23,225 nt of DNA from an uncultured Porphyromonadaceae bacterium (GTDB lineage Bacteria > Bacteroidota > Bacteroidia > Bacteroidales > UBA11471), in assembly GCA_900547555.1 (NCBI GenBank), contig URHG01000043.1, positions 1 through 23,225 of the forward strand. Direction: 5' to 3'. Below are positions 16,993-23,225 of the stretch, piece after piece; within the stretch, counting starts at the first letter, position 1, and each line of letters begins with the position of its first letter. The translations under genes and the position numbers were made by a program. Under the pieces are notes generated by a model. It was not told the DNA's origin. It did no database searches and saw only the letters and a list, made by a program, of their open reading frames with translations.

Positions 16993-17334
16993 TTATTTTT
17001 CTTGTGCCGAATCGTTGTCCCACGGGTAATGTCGATTCGGATTTCGGGGAAACCACCCTTTATGTACGCGTTCTTGCTGTTGGGTGATTTCACGTATGCT
17101 CCAAAAAGAAGAGAAGGCGGTAACGCCGCACAAGGCCGACACAAGTAGATTATTTACCCATATAGAGGCTATGATGCCAATGATACCTAGTGCGAAGAAT
17201 GCCCAACGACTGTTTGTTCCCCAATAATACTCGGCTTTAACGACCAATGGGTGGAAAAGTCCGATGATGAGGAATGTGGCTACGCCTATGATTAAGCCTT
17301 GCAAGTGAAGCCAAAGAGACCATTCGTTTTCCAT
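16993..17334 (-). CDS. DUF4491 family small membrane protein
   Basis: The 113-residue protein begins MENEWSLWLHLQGLIIG and has about three hydrophobic segments (LIIGVATFLIIGLF, FFALGIIGIIASIWV, LLVSALCGVTAFSSFW). A charged tail follows, ending HKGWFPRNPNRHYPW. This pattern and the sequence LIIGVATFLIIGLFHPLVVKAEYYWG match DUF4491, a small family largely confined to Bacteroidota with no known function. It lies downstream of rubrerythrin on the same strand, but a hairpin separates them, so cotranscription would be partial at most. Function is unknown. Confidence 0.7.
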   Translation of the reverse strand: MENEWSLWLHLQGLIIGVATFLIIGLFHPLVVKAEYYWGTNSRWAFFALGIIGIIASIWVNNLLVSALCGVTAFSSFWSIREITQQQERVHKGWFPRNPNRHYPWDNDSAQEK

Positions 17335-17354
17335 TTTCCTTTTCTTCTTTTTAA

Positions 17355-17384
17355 GTTATACGGGAAAAAACTTTCCCGTATAAC
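17355..17384. terminator. Perfect 13-bp hairpin terminator after rubrerythrin
   Basis: GTTATACGGGAAA (17355-17367) pairs with TTTCCCGTATAAC (17372-17384) around an AAAC loop. It begins 8 bases past the rubrerythrin stop on the minus strand and just upstream of the DUF4491 start, so it ends or attenuates the peroxide-defence transcript. Confidence 0.75.
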
Positions 17385-17392
17385 AATATGAT

Positions 17393-17968
17393 TTAATAAT
17401 TGTTTTTTTTGCGTTCGAAGTGAGCCTTCGGGTGTTGGCAGGCAGGGCATACTTCGGGTGCTTTTTTCCCTTTGTGTATGTATCCGCAGTTACGGCATTG
17501 CCATTCGATTTCTTCCTCATCTTCGAATACCGTACCGTTTATCATGCGTTCGTAGAGTTTGAGGTAACGGGCTTCATGTCCGGCTTCGACCGTTGCGATG
17601 CGACGGAAAGCTTCGGCAATTTGAGGAAATCCTTCTTCATCGGCCACTTTGGCAAATTCGGGATAGAGTTCGCTCCACTCTTCGTTTTCTCCGGCAGCAG
17701 CTGCTTTCAGGTTCTCGACCGTGGTGGAAAGAATACCGGCCGGATAAGATGCAGTGATCTCTACCATACCGCCTTCGAGGAATTTGAAAAATCTTTTGGC
17801 GTGTTCCTTTTCTTGTTCGGCTGTTTCGTTGAAGATAGCGGCGATTTGTTCATAACCTTCTTTCTTTGCGATGCTGGCAAAATATACATAACGGCCGCGA
17901 GCTTGCGATTCACCTGCAAACGATTTCAGCAGATTTTGTTCTGTTTTTGTTCCTTTGACACTTTTCAT
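17393..17968 (-). CDS. rbr: Rubrerythrin
   Basis: The 191-residue protein has the classic two-domain layout. The N-terminal ferritin-like four-helix bundle carries diiron ligands in AGES (Glu20), EQEKEHA (Glu53, His56), ENEEW (Glu94/97) and VEAGHEARY (Glu128 region). A C-terminal rubredoxin domain has CRNCGY (Cys158/161) and CPAC (Cys174/177). It reduces hydrogen peroxide in the cytoplasm of anaerobes, taking electrons through the rubredoxin centre. It follows the PerR-like gene by 34 bases on the same strand, so both are probably transcribed from the operator-bearing promoter near 18450 and induced by peroxide. Confidence 0.96.
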   Translation of the reverse strand: MKSVKGTKTEQNLLKSFAGESQARGRYVYFASIAKKEGYEQIAAIFNETAEQEKEHAKRFFKFLEGGMVEITASYPAGILSTTVENLKAAAAGENEEWSELYPEFAKVADEEGFPQIAEAFRRIATVEAGHEARYLKLYERMINGTVFEDEEEIEWQCRNCGYIHKGKKAPEVCPACQHPKAHFERKKNNY

Positions 17969-18002
17969 AATGATTGAATTTTAGGAGTTAATAATAATGA
18001 TT

Positions 18003-18428
18003 TTACTTTTCGGGAGAGGTGTAGTGCCCGATGAGTTGTATTTTTATATCTTGTAATTCGAAGTTCGATAGTTGTTTGTTCTTTTTTATATGTTCGAGAA
18101 TCAAGTCGGTAAGTTGTTCGTCGTAAAGGTCGGCGATGCGGTGGCTGTGATTGTCGTAGAGATGCTGGTGGGGACGGGTATCGGCATCGAAATACATTTT
18201 GTTATCGAGAGTGAAAACTTTCTCTGCCAGCTGAGATGATACCAGACATTCGAGCGTGTTATAGATTGTAGCAATCGTTATTGCCGGGATTTTTTTACGG
18301 ACGGCTTCCCACACCTCTTCGGCTGTCGGGTGATGCAATTCACACAGCGTTTGGTATATATTCATGCGCTGAGGTGTGAGGCGTAATCCCTTTTCCCGAA
18401 ATAATAGTATGATATCGTTTTCGCTCAT
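18003..18428 (-). CDS. Fur-family repressor, PerR-like, lacking the structural zinc cysteines
   Basis: The 141-residue protein has a winged-helix DNA-binding domain (RLTPQRMNIYQTL ... ITIATIYNTLECL) and a C-terminal metal/dimerisation domain. Aligned without gaps at an offset of 4, all five regulatory metal ligands of Bacillus subtilis PerR are present: His33 (His37), Asp81 (Asp85), His87 and His89 (His91/93) and Asp100 (Asp104). The four zinc cysteines (96, 99, 136, 139) are replaced by Asp92, Ser95, Leu132 and His135. Similar cysteine-free Fur proteins are, as I recall, common in Bacteroidota. Gene order with rubrerythrin and a 7-1-7 palindrome in its own promoter point to peroxide sensing and autoregulation. 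Metal identity (Fe or Mn) is inferred. Confidence 0.88.
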   Translation of the reverse strand: MSENDIILLFREKGLRLTPQRMNIYQTLCELHHPTAEEVWEAVRKKIPAITIATIYNTLECLVSSQLAEKVFTLDNKMYFDADTRPHQHLYDNHSHRIADLYDEQLTDLILEHIKKNKQLSNFELQDIKIQLIGHYTSPEK

Positions 18429-18447
18429 TATCTATATCTTCTTTTTG

Positions 18448-18455
18448 CAAATATA
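18448..18455 (-). promoter_or_regulatory. Putative promoter (-7 TATATTTG) for the perR-like/rubrerythrin operon
   Basis: The minus-strand TATATTTG fits TAnnTTTG, 20 bases before the start at 18428. A TTTT run lies about 20 bases further upstream in the -33 position. The box overlaps the operator at 18452-18474, so repressor binding would block it. Confidence 0.6.
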
Positions 18456-18474
18456 TTAGAATAATTCTAATATA
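18452..18474. promoter_or_regulatory. PerR/Fur-type operator, 11-1-11 perfect inverted repeat
   Basis: The core is TTAGAAT-A-ATTCTAA (18456-18470), the 7-1-7 layout of PerR/Fur boxes (Bacillus PerR box TTATAATNATTATAA). The symmetry extends perfectly to 11 bases on each side. It lies directly over the promoter of a PerR-like gene, which suggests autoregulation and control of the downstream rubrerythrin. Confidence 0.75.
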
Positions 18475-18542
18475 GAAAATATTATAAGAAAATAATTAGT
18501 TATATATTGTTAATCGATCTGTTGTCATTGTCGATAAAAGAA

Positions 18543-18570
18543 ACAGGGCCGCTATCGATAGTGGCCCTGT
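18543..18570 (-). terminator. Hairpin terminator after galE
   Basis: ACAGGGCC-x-CTAT pairs with ATAG-x-GGCCCTGT around a CG centre, with one internal A/C mismatch on the minus strand (a G-U pair on the plus strand). On the minus strand it is followed by TTTCTTTT, giving a good intrinsic terminator 27 bases after the galE stop. Confidence 0.8.
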
Positions 18571-18596
18571 CGTTTATAAAGGAAATATAGGGTATT

Positions 18597-19631
18597 TTAC
18601 ATGATTCCTTTTTCACGTAGATGCAGTTGCCATTTCCAGGCCGACTTCAAGGTTTCGGCAAGTGTCGTTTCTGCTTTCCAGCCCAATATTGTATTGGCCT
18701 TTTGTGGATCGGCCCACACTTGTGTAATGTCTCCTTCCCGGCGTTCTGCGATTTTATAATTGAGTTTTACACTGGTAGCCTCTTCAAAAGTATGGATAAG
18801 TTCAAGAACAGAAACACCTTGCCCCGTACCGAGATTGAATATTTCGACAGCCTCTTCGCTTTTATGGCCGAGCATACGTTCTATGGCTTTGACATGGGCT
18901 TTGGCCAAGTCTACTACATTGATGTAATCGCGTATACAAGAGCCGTCGGGGGTATCGTAATCATCGCCGAAAACGCTGAGTTGCTGACGTACTCCGATGG
19001 CGGTTTGTGTGATATAGGGCAGTAGGTTTTGCGGAACTCCGAGCGGAAGTTCTCCGATTTCGGCACTGGGGTGAGCGCCTATGGGATTGAAGTAACGCAG
19101 CAAAATCGATTTGAACGGAGCTCCCGAGTATATGGTATCCGTAATGATTTCTTCACATATCTGCTTGGTATTTCCATAAGGTGAGAGTGCCGGTTTTATG
19201 GGAGCCGACTCGTCTACGGGCAGGACGTCAGGTTGTCCGTAGACGGTACATGATGAAGAGAAAACAAGTGCTTCTACACCGTATTCGGGCATAAGGTCGA
19301 GCAGGTTGAGCATCGTTACCAAGTTATTGCGATAGTAGAGCAAAGGTTTCTTTACCGATTCTCCTACCGCTTTACTGGCTGCAAAGTTGATAACGCCTTT
19401 GATGTCGCTGTGTTTTTCGAAAAGCTTACGCATGGCCTCTTTGTCCTGCATGTCGATTTGTTCAAAAAACGGGCGTGTACCCGTGATGTGTTCGATGCCA
19501 TCTATGACTTCGGCATTGGAGTTGGACAGATTGTCGAGTATGATGACTTCGTACCCCGCATTTTGCAGTTCGACTGTTGTGTGCGATCCAATGTAGCCGG
19601 CACCACCGGTAACCAATATTTTTGTTTTCAT
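18597..19631 (-). CDS. galE: UDP-glucose 4-epimerase
   Basis: The 344-residue short-chain dehydrogenase/reductase is of normal GalE length. It interconverts UDP-glucose and UDP-galactose in the cytoplasm with bound NAD. Visible motifs are the NAD-binding VTGGAGYIGSHT (residues 7-18), Asp33 in ILDNLSNS, the catalytic Ser/Thr region SSSCTVYG (125-132), and the Tyr152/Lys156 pair in SPYGNTK. The region near LRYFNPIGAHPSAEIGE is typical of true GalE. It supplies UDP-galactose for LPS and capsule and feeds galactose use. It lies downstream of lptD on the same strand but has its own likely promoter and terminator. Confidence 0.95.
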   Translation of the reverse strand: MKTKILVTGGAGYIGSHTTVELQNAGYEVIILDNLSNSNAEVIDGIEHITGTRPFFEQIDMQDKEAMRKLFEKHSDIKGVINFAASKAVGESVKKPLLYYRNNLVTMLNLLDLMPEYGVEALVFSSSCTVYGQPDVLPVDESAPIKPALSPYGNTKQICEEIITDTIYSGAPFKSILLRYFNPIGAHPSAEIGELPLGVPQNLLPYITQTAIGVRQQLSVFGDDYDTPDGSCIRDYINVVDLAKAHVKAIERMLGHKSEEAVEIFNLGTGQGVSVLELIHTFEEATSVKLNYKIAERREGDITQVWADPQKANTILGWKAETTLAETLKSAWKWQLHLREKGIM

Positions 19632-19659
19632 GATTGCTGTGTTGGAGGATTAATAACGA

Positions 19660-19667
19660 CAAAAGTA
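19660..19667 (-). promoter_or_regulatory. Putative promoter (-7 TACTTTTG) for galE
   Basis: The minus-strand TACTTTTG fits TAnnTTTG, 28 bases upstream of the galE start. No clear -33 TTTG is seen. The rest of the 108-base gap to lptD is AT-rich with a C/T-rich run (19700-19730) and no supported gene. Confidence 0.45.
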
Positions 19668-19739
19668 GAAAATATATGCAGACGAGTGATATGAATTTGT
19701 GTTTTTCTCTCTGTTTCTGTTTCTTTTGTCGTTGTTCTA

Positions 19740-22730
19740 TCAATACCAGTCGAGAGCATCGTAAGAGTTTCCGCTCTTATCGTATTTCAAGTCGCTGAGT
19801 ATCGACGATTTTACACGAATGCTGAAATTGTAGGATTTATATGCCCCTACGGGTATGAAACTGGCACTCATCGACCAGCAGTGCATATCCCGGGTGAGGT
19901 TACAGTTCATATAAGCAAGGCGACGGGTAACGAAGTTGTAACTGGCCGAGAAAGAGAAAGACCAGTTTTTTGTAGGCTGTATGCTTCCCGATATACTCAG
20001 ATTTTGATTGATACGACCGTCGTACTCCATTTTTTCTTTGTTGAAATCGCCGTAGCCGTAGTTGATGGAGTAGTTTATAGAGAGACTCCATGGGACTTCC
20101 CACACCATATAGCCGTCGCGCATTTTCAGTGTTTCGTCTTCTTCATTTTTCTCTTTTTCTTGTCCCGACTCTGTAATTTGATCGGCATTGGAAAGAATTT
20201 CGTCTTCGGGAGTTTCAACAGGATTGTCGTCTGTCGATGATTGGGATTTGTTTTTTCGTTTGAATGTACTGTTGTTGAATGTATAGGAAAAAGAGGTTCC
20301 TGCGCTCGACAGCCGGGCGAAACCTTTCCCTGCTTTCCAACGGGGTACGTTTACTTTTACGGGAGAGCCATTGGCGCTGAGCTGATAAGTATATGGATCG
20401 AATACGGCGCTTACTTGCAGATTGAACTGCTTGGTGAGTTTTATGAGGAGAGACGTATTGATGTTGCTCCAATTGAGTGAGTCGGCAGCCATGTTATAGC
20501 TCATACTGGCCGAGAGGTTCTCTATAAGGCTTACCTTGCGGACTCCCGTAGTATCTTTATCGGTGTTGACTTTCATTTCGAGGTTGTTGGCTACCGAGAA
20601 ACTTACTGTTCCCGTTTTTCCCCGACTGGGAACACCGTAGGTGCTTCCTGTAAATGGAGAGTAATAAACCTCTTCGGGCGTACCGTTGGTGTTTATGCGG
20701 GTATAGCGCTGCCAATAACCGTAGCGGGACGAGCCGAAGTCGGGTGCCCCCGATACGCGTACCGTAGGCGTCAGGACGTGGCGTATCATCGGAATCTTTT
20801 TCCCGATGAAAGGCAGAGGGCGGTAATACCCGTATATTTTGGTCTGCGCACTCACACTGAACGAATAATTATAGACGTTGTAAAAACCGTATGTCGTATC
20901 TCTGACGACCGATGCGCTGCGGGGATCCCATTCCTGCATGATGCGATGGGTATACATACGGTCGGTAAACGAGAATGATGGGGTGATATTGATGTATTTG
21001 AATACGCTGAATGTCGCCGATATGGGTATATTGTGCTGCATGCCATTGCTCCAATCTCTGATGAGGTTGGATTTGAGGAACATGTTTTGTTTGGTCTGTA
21101 TCGAGTTCTTGAAATTTCCGGTGTAATTGAAACTTATTTTTTCATACCACTTTTCTTTCCCTACCCGGTTTTTGCGTTTGAAGGGGTAGATACGACTCAT
21201 GTTGATGGTGAGGTTAGGGAAAGATACGTTCAGGGTGGAGTCGGAATTGCGTTGCGTTACATTGGCTGTAAGAGCTATGCTGAATGGCGAATTGGGTACG
21301 TTGTATGAAAGGCTGACGGTCGAACTGGTCGTATTGGTCGTGAAGGCGGTCGAGTTGCCGTAATTGGTTAAGTTGTTATGGCTGTAACCGCTGGTAGCAA
21401 AGTTTACGCTGGCCGAGAAAGTGAGATTGGGATTGGCTTTCCGGTCTTGTGTGTGCGACCATGTCAACTTGAAGTTGGTCTGTTTGGAATAGTCGGGCAT
21501 ACCTTTGTCGCCGAGTACGGTAACGAGGTAACTGAGAAAAAAGTTCCCGGAGAATTTGTAACGTTTGACGTATGCCGATTGAGCGTTGAGTCCCCAAGAA
21601 CCTTTGGTGTAGATCTCTCCGGTGAGGGCCAGGTCGATGTAGTCGTTGATGGCAAAGTAGTAACCTCCGTCGCGCAGATAGAAACCTCGGGCGGTTTCAT
21701 CGCCGAATGTAGGCATGATGATACCCGAACTGTATTTCTCGGAGAATGGGAAATATCCGAACGGGATAGCCAGCGGCAGCGGTACGTCGCCCAATACCAT
21801 ATAAGCCGGTCCGGCTACGACATCTTTCTTGGGGCGCATCTTTGCCTTTGTCAGTTGCAGGTAGAAGTGCGGGTGCTCGTGGTTGTCGCAAGTCGTGTAC
21901 TTTCCGTCTTTGAGAAAGTAAGAATCGTCGGGATTCTTTTTTGTTTTACCACCGGTCAGGTATCCCTCGCCTTGCTGGGTGATAACGTTGGTGATGAATG
22001 CTTTTTGAGAATCGAAGTTGTATTTCATTGTGGAGGTTTCGTATTCGCCGCTGGGGTCTTTGAATACGGGTTTACCCACAATGTCGCCGATTGAGTCGGG
22101 GCGGCCGGTTGCGAAGATTTGGCTGCTGTCCATATCCATGTGCATTTCGTCGGCAGTAAGTTCCATAGTCTGGTAAGTAACGATACCGCCGCCGAAAAGA
22201 AATCCCATGTTGTTATTGGTAAAAACGGCCGAGTCGTCGGCATGGTAGGTGATGACATCTTGGAAAGCCTCTTTTCTCGGTACTTTTGCCGAATCGGTAG
22301 CCAGACTGTCGATAGCCAAATTCGTCGAATCGTTTATTTCGGTCGAGTCGCTGTATATGATGGAAGAATCTGTCGGAAGAATGAAGTTCCCGATTACCGA
22401 ATCCGGAGAAGATCCGTTGCCGGAGAATAATGGTTCCGACATTATCGAGTCTTGTACTTTTCGGGAAGAGTCTGTGGTATATGTCGAGTCGATACGGGAA
22501 TCGTTTTTGTCCCGGCGGCGTCTGTTTTTTCTTTTGTCGATGTTGCCGCCGGTCTCTTCGGAGTTGCCACTGTATACGGCACTTAAATAAGCGTGATATG
22601 CTTCGATTTTGTTGTCGGATACACCGAAATAGCTCTCGTGATCGTTCTCCGCAACCGAAGAATATGCGGGGAATAATCCGAGGAAAAGGAATAGCTGGGC
22701 TATGTAGAAAGTCTTATTTTTCGGTGGCAT
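19740..22730 (-). CDS. lptD: LPS-assembly protein LptD (OstA-like outer-membrane barrel)
   Basis: The protein has 996 residues, beginning with a signal sequence (YIAQLFLFLGLFPAYSS). Residues of about 45-150 are a low-complexity Ser/Asp/Thr-rich stretch with a basic patch (KRKNRRRRDK), of unknown role. An OstA/LptA-like beta-jellyroll follows (VITYHADDSAVF, TMELTADEMHMDMDSS, QQGEGYLTGGKTKKN), then CDNHEHPHFYLQLTKAKMRPKKDVVAGPAYMVLGDVPLPLAIPFGYFP, a strongly conserved LptD segment. The remainder is a large beta-barrel. LptD with LptE places LPS in the outer leaflet of the outer membrane. Cysteines are few, so the disulfide pattern of E. coli LptD is not reproduced. An Asp/Glu/Lys-rich extracellular-type loop sits near residues 820-870. 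Confidence 0.9.
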   Translation of the reverse strand: MPPKNKTFYIAQLFLFLGLFPAYSSVAENDHESYFGVSDNKIEAYHAYLSAVYSGNSEETGGNIDKRKNRRRRDKNDSRIDSTYTTDSSRKVQDSIMSEPLFSGNGSSPDSVIGNFILPTDSSIIYSDSTEINDSTNLAIDSLATDSAKVPRKEAFQDVITYHADDSAVFTNNNMGFLFGGGIVTYQTMELTADEMHMDMDSSQIFATGRPDSIGDIVGKPVFKDPSGEYETSTMKYNFDSQKAFITNVITQQGEGYLTGGKTKKNPDDSYFLKDGKYTTCDNHEHPHFYLQLTKAKMRPKKDVVAGPAYMVLGDVPLPLAIPFGYFPFSEKYSSGIIMPTFGDETARGFYLRDGGYYFAINDYIDLALTGEIYTKGSWGLNAQSAYVKRYKFSGNFFLSYLVTVLGDKGMPDYSKQTNFKLTWSHTQDRKANPNLTFSASVNFATSGYSHNNLTNYGNSTAFTTNTTSSTVSLSYNVPNSPFSIALTANVTQRNSDSTLNVSFPNLTINMSRIYPFKRKNRVGKEKWYEKISFNYTGNFKNSIQTKQNMFLKSNLIRDWSNGMQHNIPISATFSVFKYINITPSFSFTDRMYTHRIMQEWDPRSASVVRDTTYGFYNVYNYSFSVSAQTKIYGYYRPLPFIGKKIPMIRHVLTPTVRVSGAPDFGSSRYGYWQRYTRINTNGTPEEVYYSPFTGSTYGVPSRGKTGTVSFSVANNLEMKVNTDKDTTGVRKVSLIENLSASMSYNMAADSLNWSNINTSLLIKLTKQFNLQVSAVFDPYTYQLSANGSPVKVNVPRWKAGKGFARLSSAGTSFSYTFNNSTFKRKNKSQSSTDDNPVETPEDEILSNADQITESGQEKEKNEEDETLKMRDGYMVWEVPWSLSINYSINYGYGDFNKEKMEYDGRINQNLSISGSIQPTKNWSFSFSASYNFVTRRLAYMNCNLTRDMHCWSMSASFIPVGAYKSYNFSIRVKSSILSDLKYDKSGNSYDALDWY

Positions 22731-22757
22731 TCACTTCTTGTGTGAGCAATCAGCCCA

Positions 22758-22765
22758 CAAAGATA
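22758..22765 (-). promoter_or_regulatory. Putative promoter (-7 TATCTTTG) for lptD
   Basis: The minus-strand TATCTTTG, identical to the rpiB -7 box, lies 28 bases upstream of the lptD ATG. The -33 position falls inside the adjacent hairpin (22770-22799) and has no TTTG, so strength is uncertain. Confidence 0.55.
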
Positions 22766-22769
22766 GGCA

Positions 22770-22799
22770 ATCTGCCCGACATAGGGGTGTCGGGCAGAT
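22770..22799. terminator. Perfect 12-bp hairpin between the HD-domain gene and lptD
   Basis: ATCTGCCCGACA (22770-22781) pairs with TGTCGGGCAGAT (22788-22799) around a 6-base loop. It begins 3 bases past the HD-gene stop and probably ends that transcript. On the minus strand it is followed by TTGCC rather than a T-run, so it may act only weakly or also protect the transcript end. Confidence 0.7.
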
Positions 22800-22802
22800 G
22801 TT

Positions 22803-23225
22803 TTAATAATTTTTAGATGAGAACGATAAGTCCCATTGTTCAAATCTCTTGACCGAGGCTTCACCGTATTTCGAAAGACTTTTTCGTATTTGTTCCGGTG
22901 TTTTTTCACAATCGGGTTCCGATTTCGTGTAAAATTTGTCGGCGTAGCAGATAATTTGTTCTTCGATGCTTACAGGCAACATATCACGATGGGGAATTGG
23001 TAGGTTTCCACGGATAATGTCGTCGAGCGAAAGACCGGCTCCGGTATGCCTTTCGCATACGAGGGCATGGCGGAACAATCCTTCGTTTTTCAGTAATTCG
23101 CTGCCGAGAGTTCCGTGACAAATGTAAGGACGGGTACCGAAACACTGTATGTCGGGTGCGTGGGTAAGATATATACCTATATCGTGTAACATGGCAGCCT
23201 CATAGAGGAAATTTTCATCGGCTTC
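22803..23225 (-). CDS. HD-domain phosphohydrolase-like protein, partial (5' end outside window)
   Basis: The frame runs on past an internal Met at 23192 to the window end (EADENFLYEAAMLHDIG), so the gene is cut at its 5' end; about 140 residues are seen. The HD motif is AMLHDIG. A later ALVCERHTGAGLSLDD and IPHRDMLPVSIEEQIICYADKFY match the layout of the TIGR00295-like HD subfamily (H..GAG, then P.s.EE.I..YAD). Such proteins are putative metal-dependent phosphohydrolases with no assigned substrate. It is upstream of lptD on the same strand, separated by a hairpin. Confidence 0.8.
   Translation of the reverse strand, partial: EADENFLYEAAMLHDIGIYLTHAPDIQCFGTRPYICHGTLGSELLKNEGLFRHALVCERHTGAGLSLDDIIRGNLPIPHRDMLPVSIEEQIICYADKFYTKSEPDCEKTPEQIRKSLSKYGEASVKRFEQWDLSFSSKNY

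Noticed and set aside
16828..17148. 106-codon plus-strand open frame partly in the intergenic gap before DUF4491
   Set aside because: It runs through the 18-bp hairpin and then antisense to DUF4491. The composition is odd and no promoter or ribosome site is seen.
19700..19735. C/T-rich run between galE and lptD as a repeat or terminator
   Set aside because: There is no stable stem and no regular repeat unit, so it is only compositionally biased.
21378..22094. 238-codon open frame on the plus strand opposite lptD
   Set aside because: It lies wholly antisense to a well-supported gene and its translation resembles no protein family; it is an effect of codon usage.

Overview
The window looks like core chromosome of a gut-type Bacteroidales bacterium (phylum Bacteroidota). 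The evidence is Bacteroidota-style promoters (TAnnTTTG at -7) upstream of most transcription units, a lipoprotein-type TamA (TamL), DUF4369/thioredoxin proteins, DUF4491, and a secreted pectate-lyase-like protein with a type IX secretion (T9SS) sorting tail. Genus is not certain. Moderate GC with T9SS would fit Barnesiella, Coprobacter or Parabacteroides relatives, but this is inference. I see no mobile element, tRNA, rRNA or CRISPR array, and no gene-free stretch longer than 300 bases.

Layout, left to right. (1) 1-4276, plus strand: the 3' part of tamB, translationally coupled to tamL. (2) 4360-6746, plus strand: two tandem DUF4369 + TlpA-like thioredoxin genes, the second broken by a frameshift. 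(3) 6787-6834: a perfect 48-bp palindrome between converging units. (4) 6834-10452, minus strand: the phosphate transporter operon pstSCAB, without phoU. (5) 10607-13246, minus strand: a large AsmA-like envelope protein, divergent from rpiB (13511-13966, plus). (6) 14054-16759, minus strand: a secreted multidomain PL1-type polysaccharide lyase. (7) 16993-18428, minus strand: DUF4491 membrane protein, rubrerythrin and a PerR-like Fur-family repressor with a self-overlapping operator. (8) 18597-22730, minus strand: galE and lptD. (9) 22803 to the window end, minus strand: an HD-domain protein cut by the window edge.

Common themes. TamB/TamL, the AsmA-like protein and LptD are all outer-membrane biogenesis factors: TAM for membrane proteins and possibly phospholipid, AsmA-like for lipid transfer, LptD for LPS. 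GalE supplies UDP-galactose for surface glycans. The Fur-like gene and rubrerythrin form a compact peroxide-defence unit whose promoter carries a 7-1-7 inverted repeat. Most units end in long, perfect hairpins.

The most noteworthy observations are the frameshift in the second thioredoxin-like gene, the 48-bp palindrome, and the PerR-like repressor, which keeps the whole regulatory metal site but has lost all four structural zinc cysteines. I did not find a clearly new multi-gene system; the region reads as housekeeping with a few local oddities.
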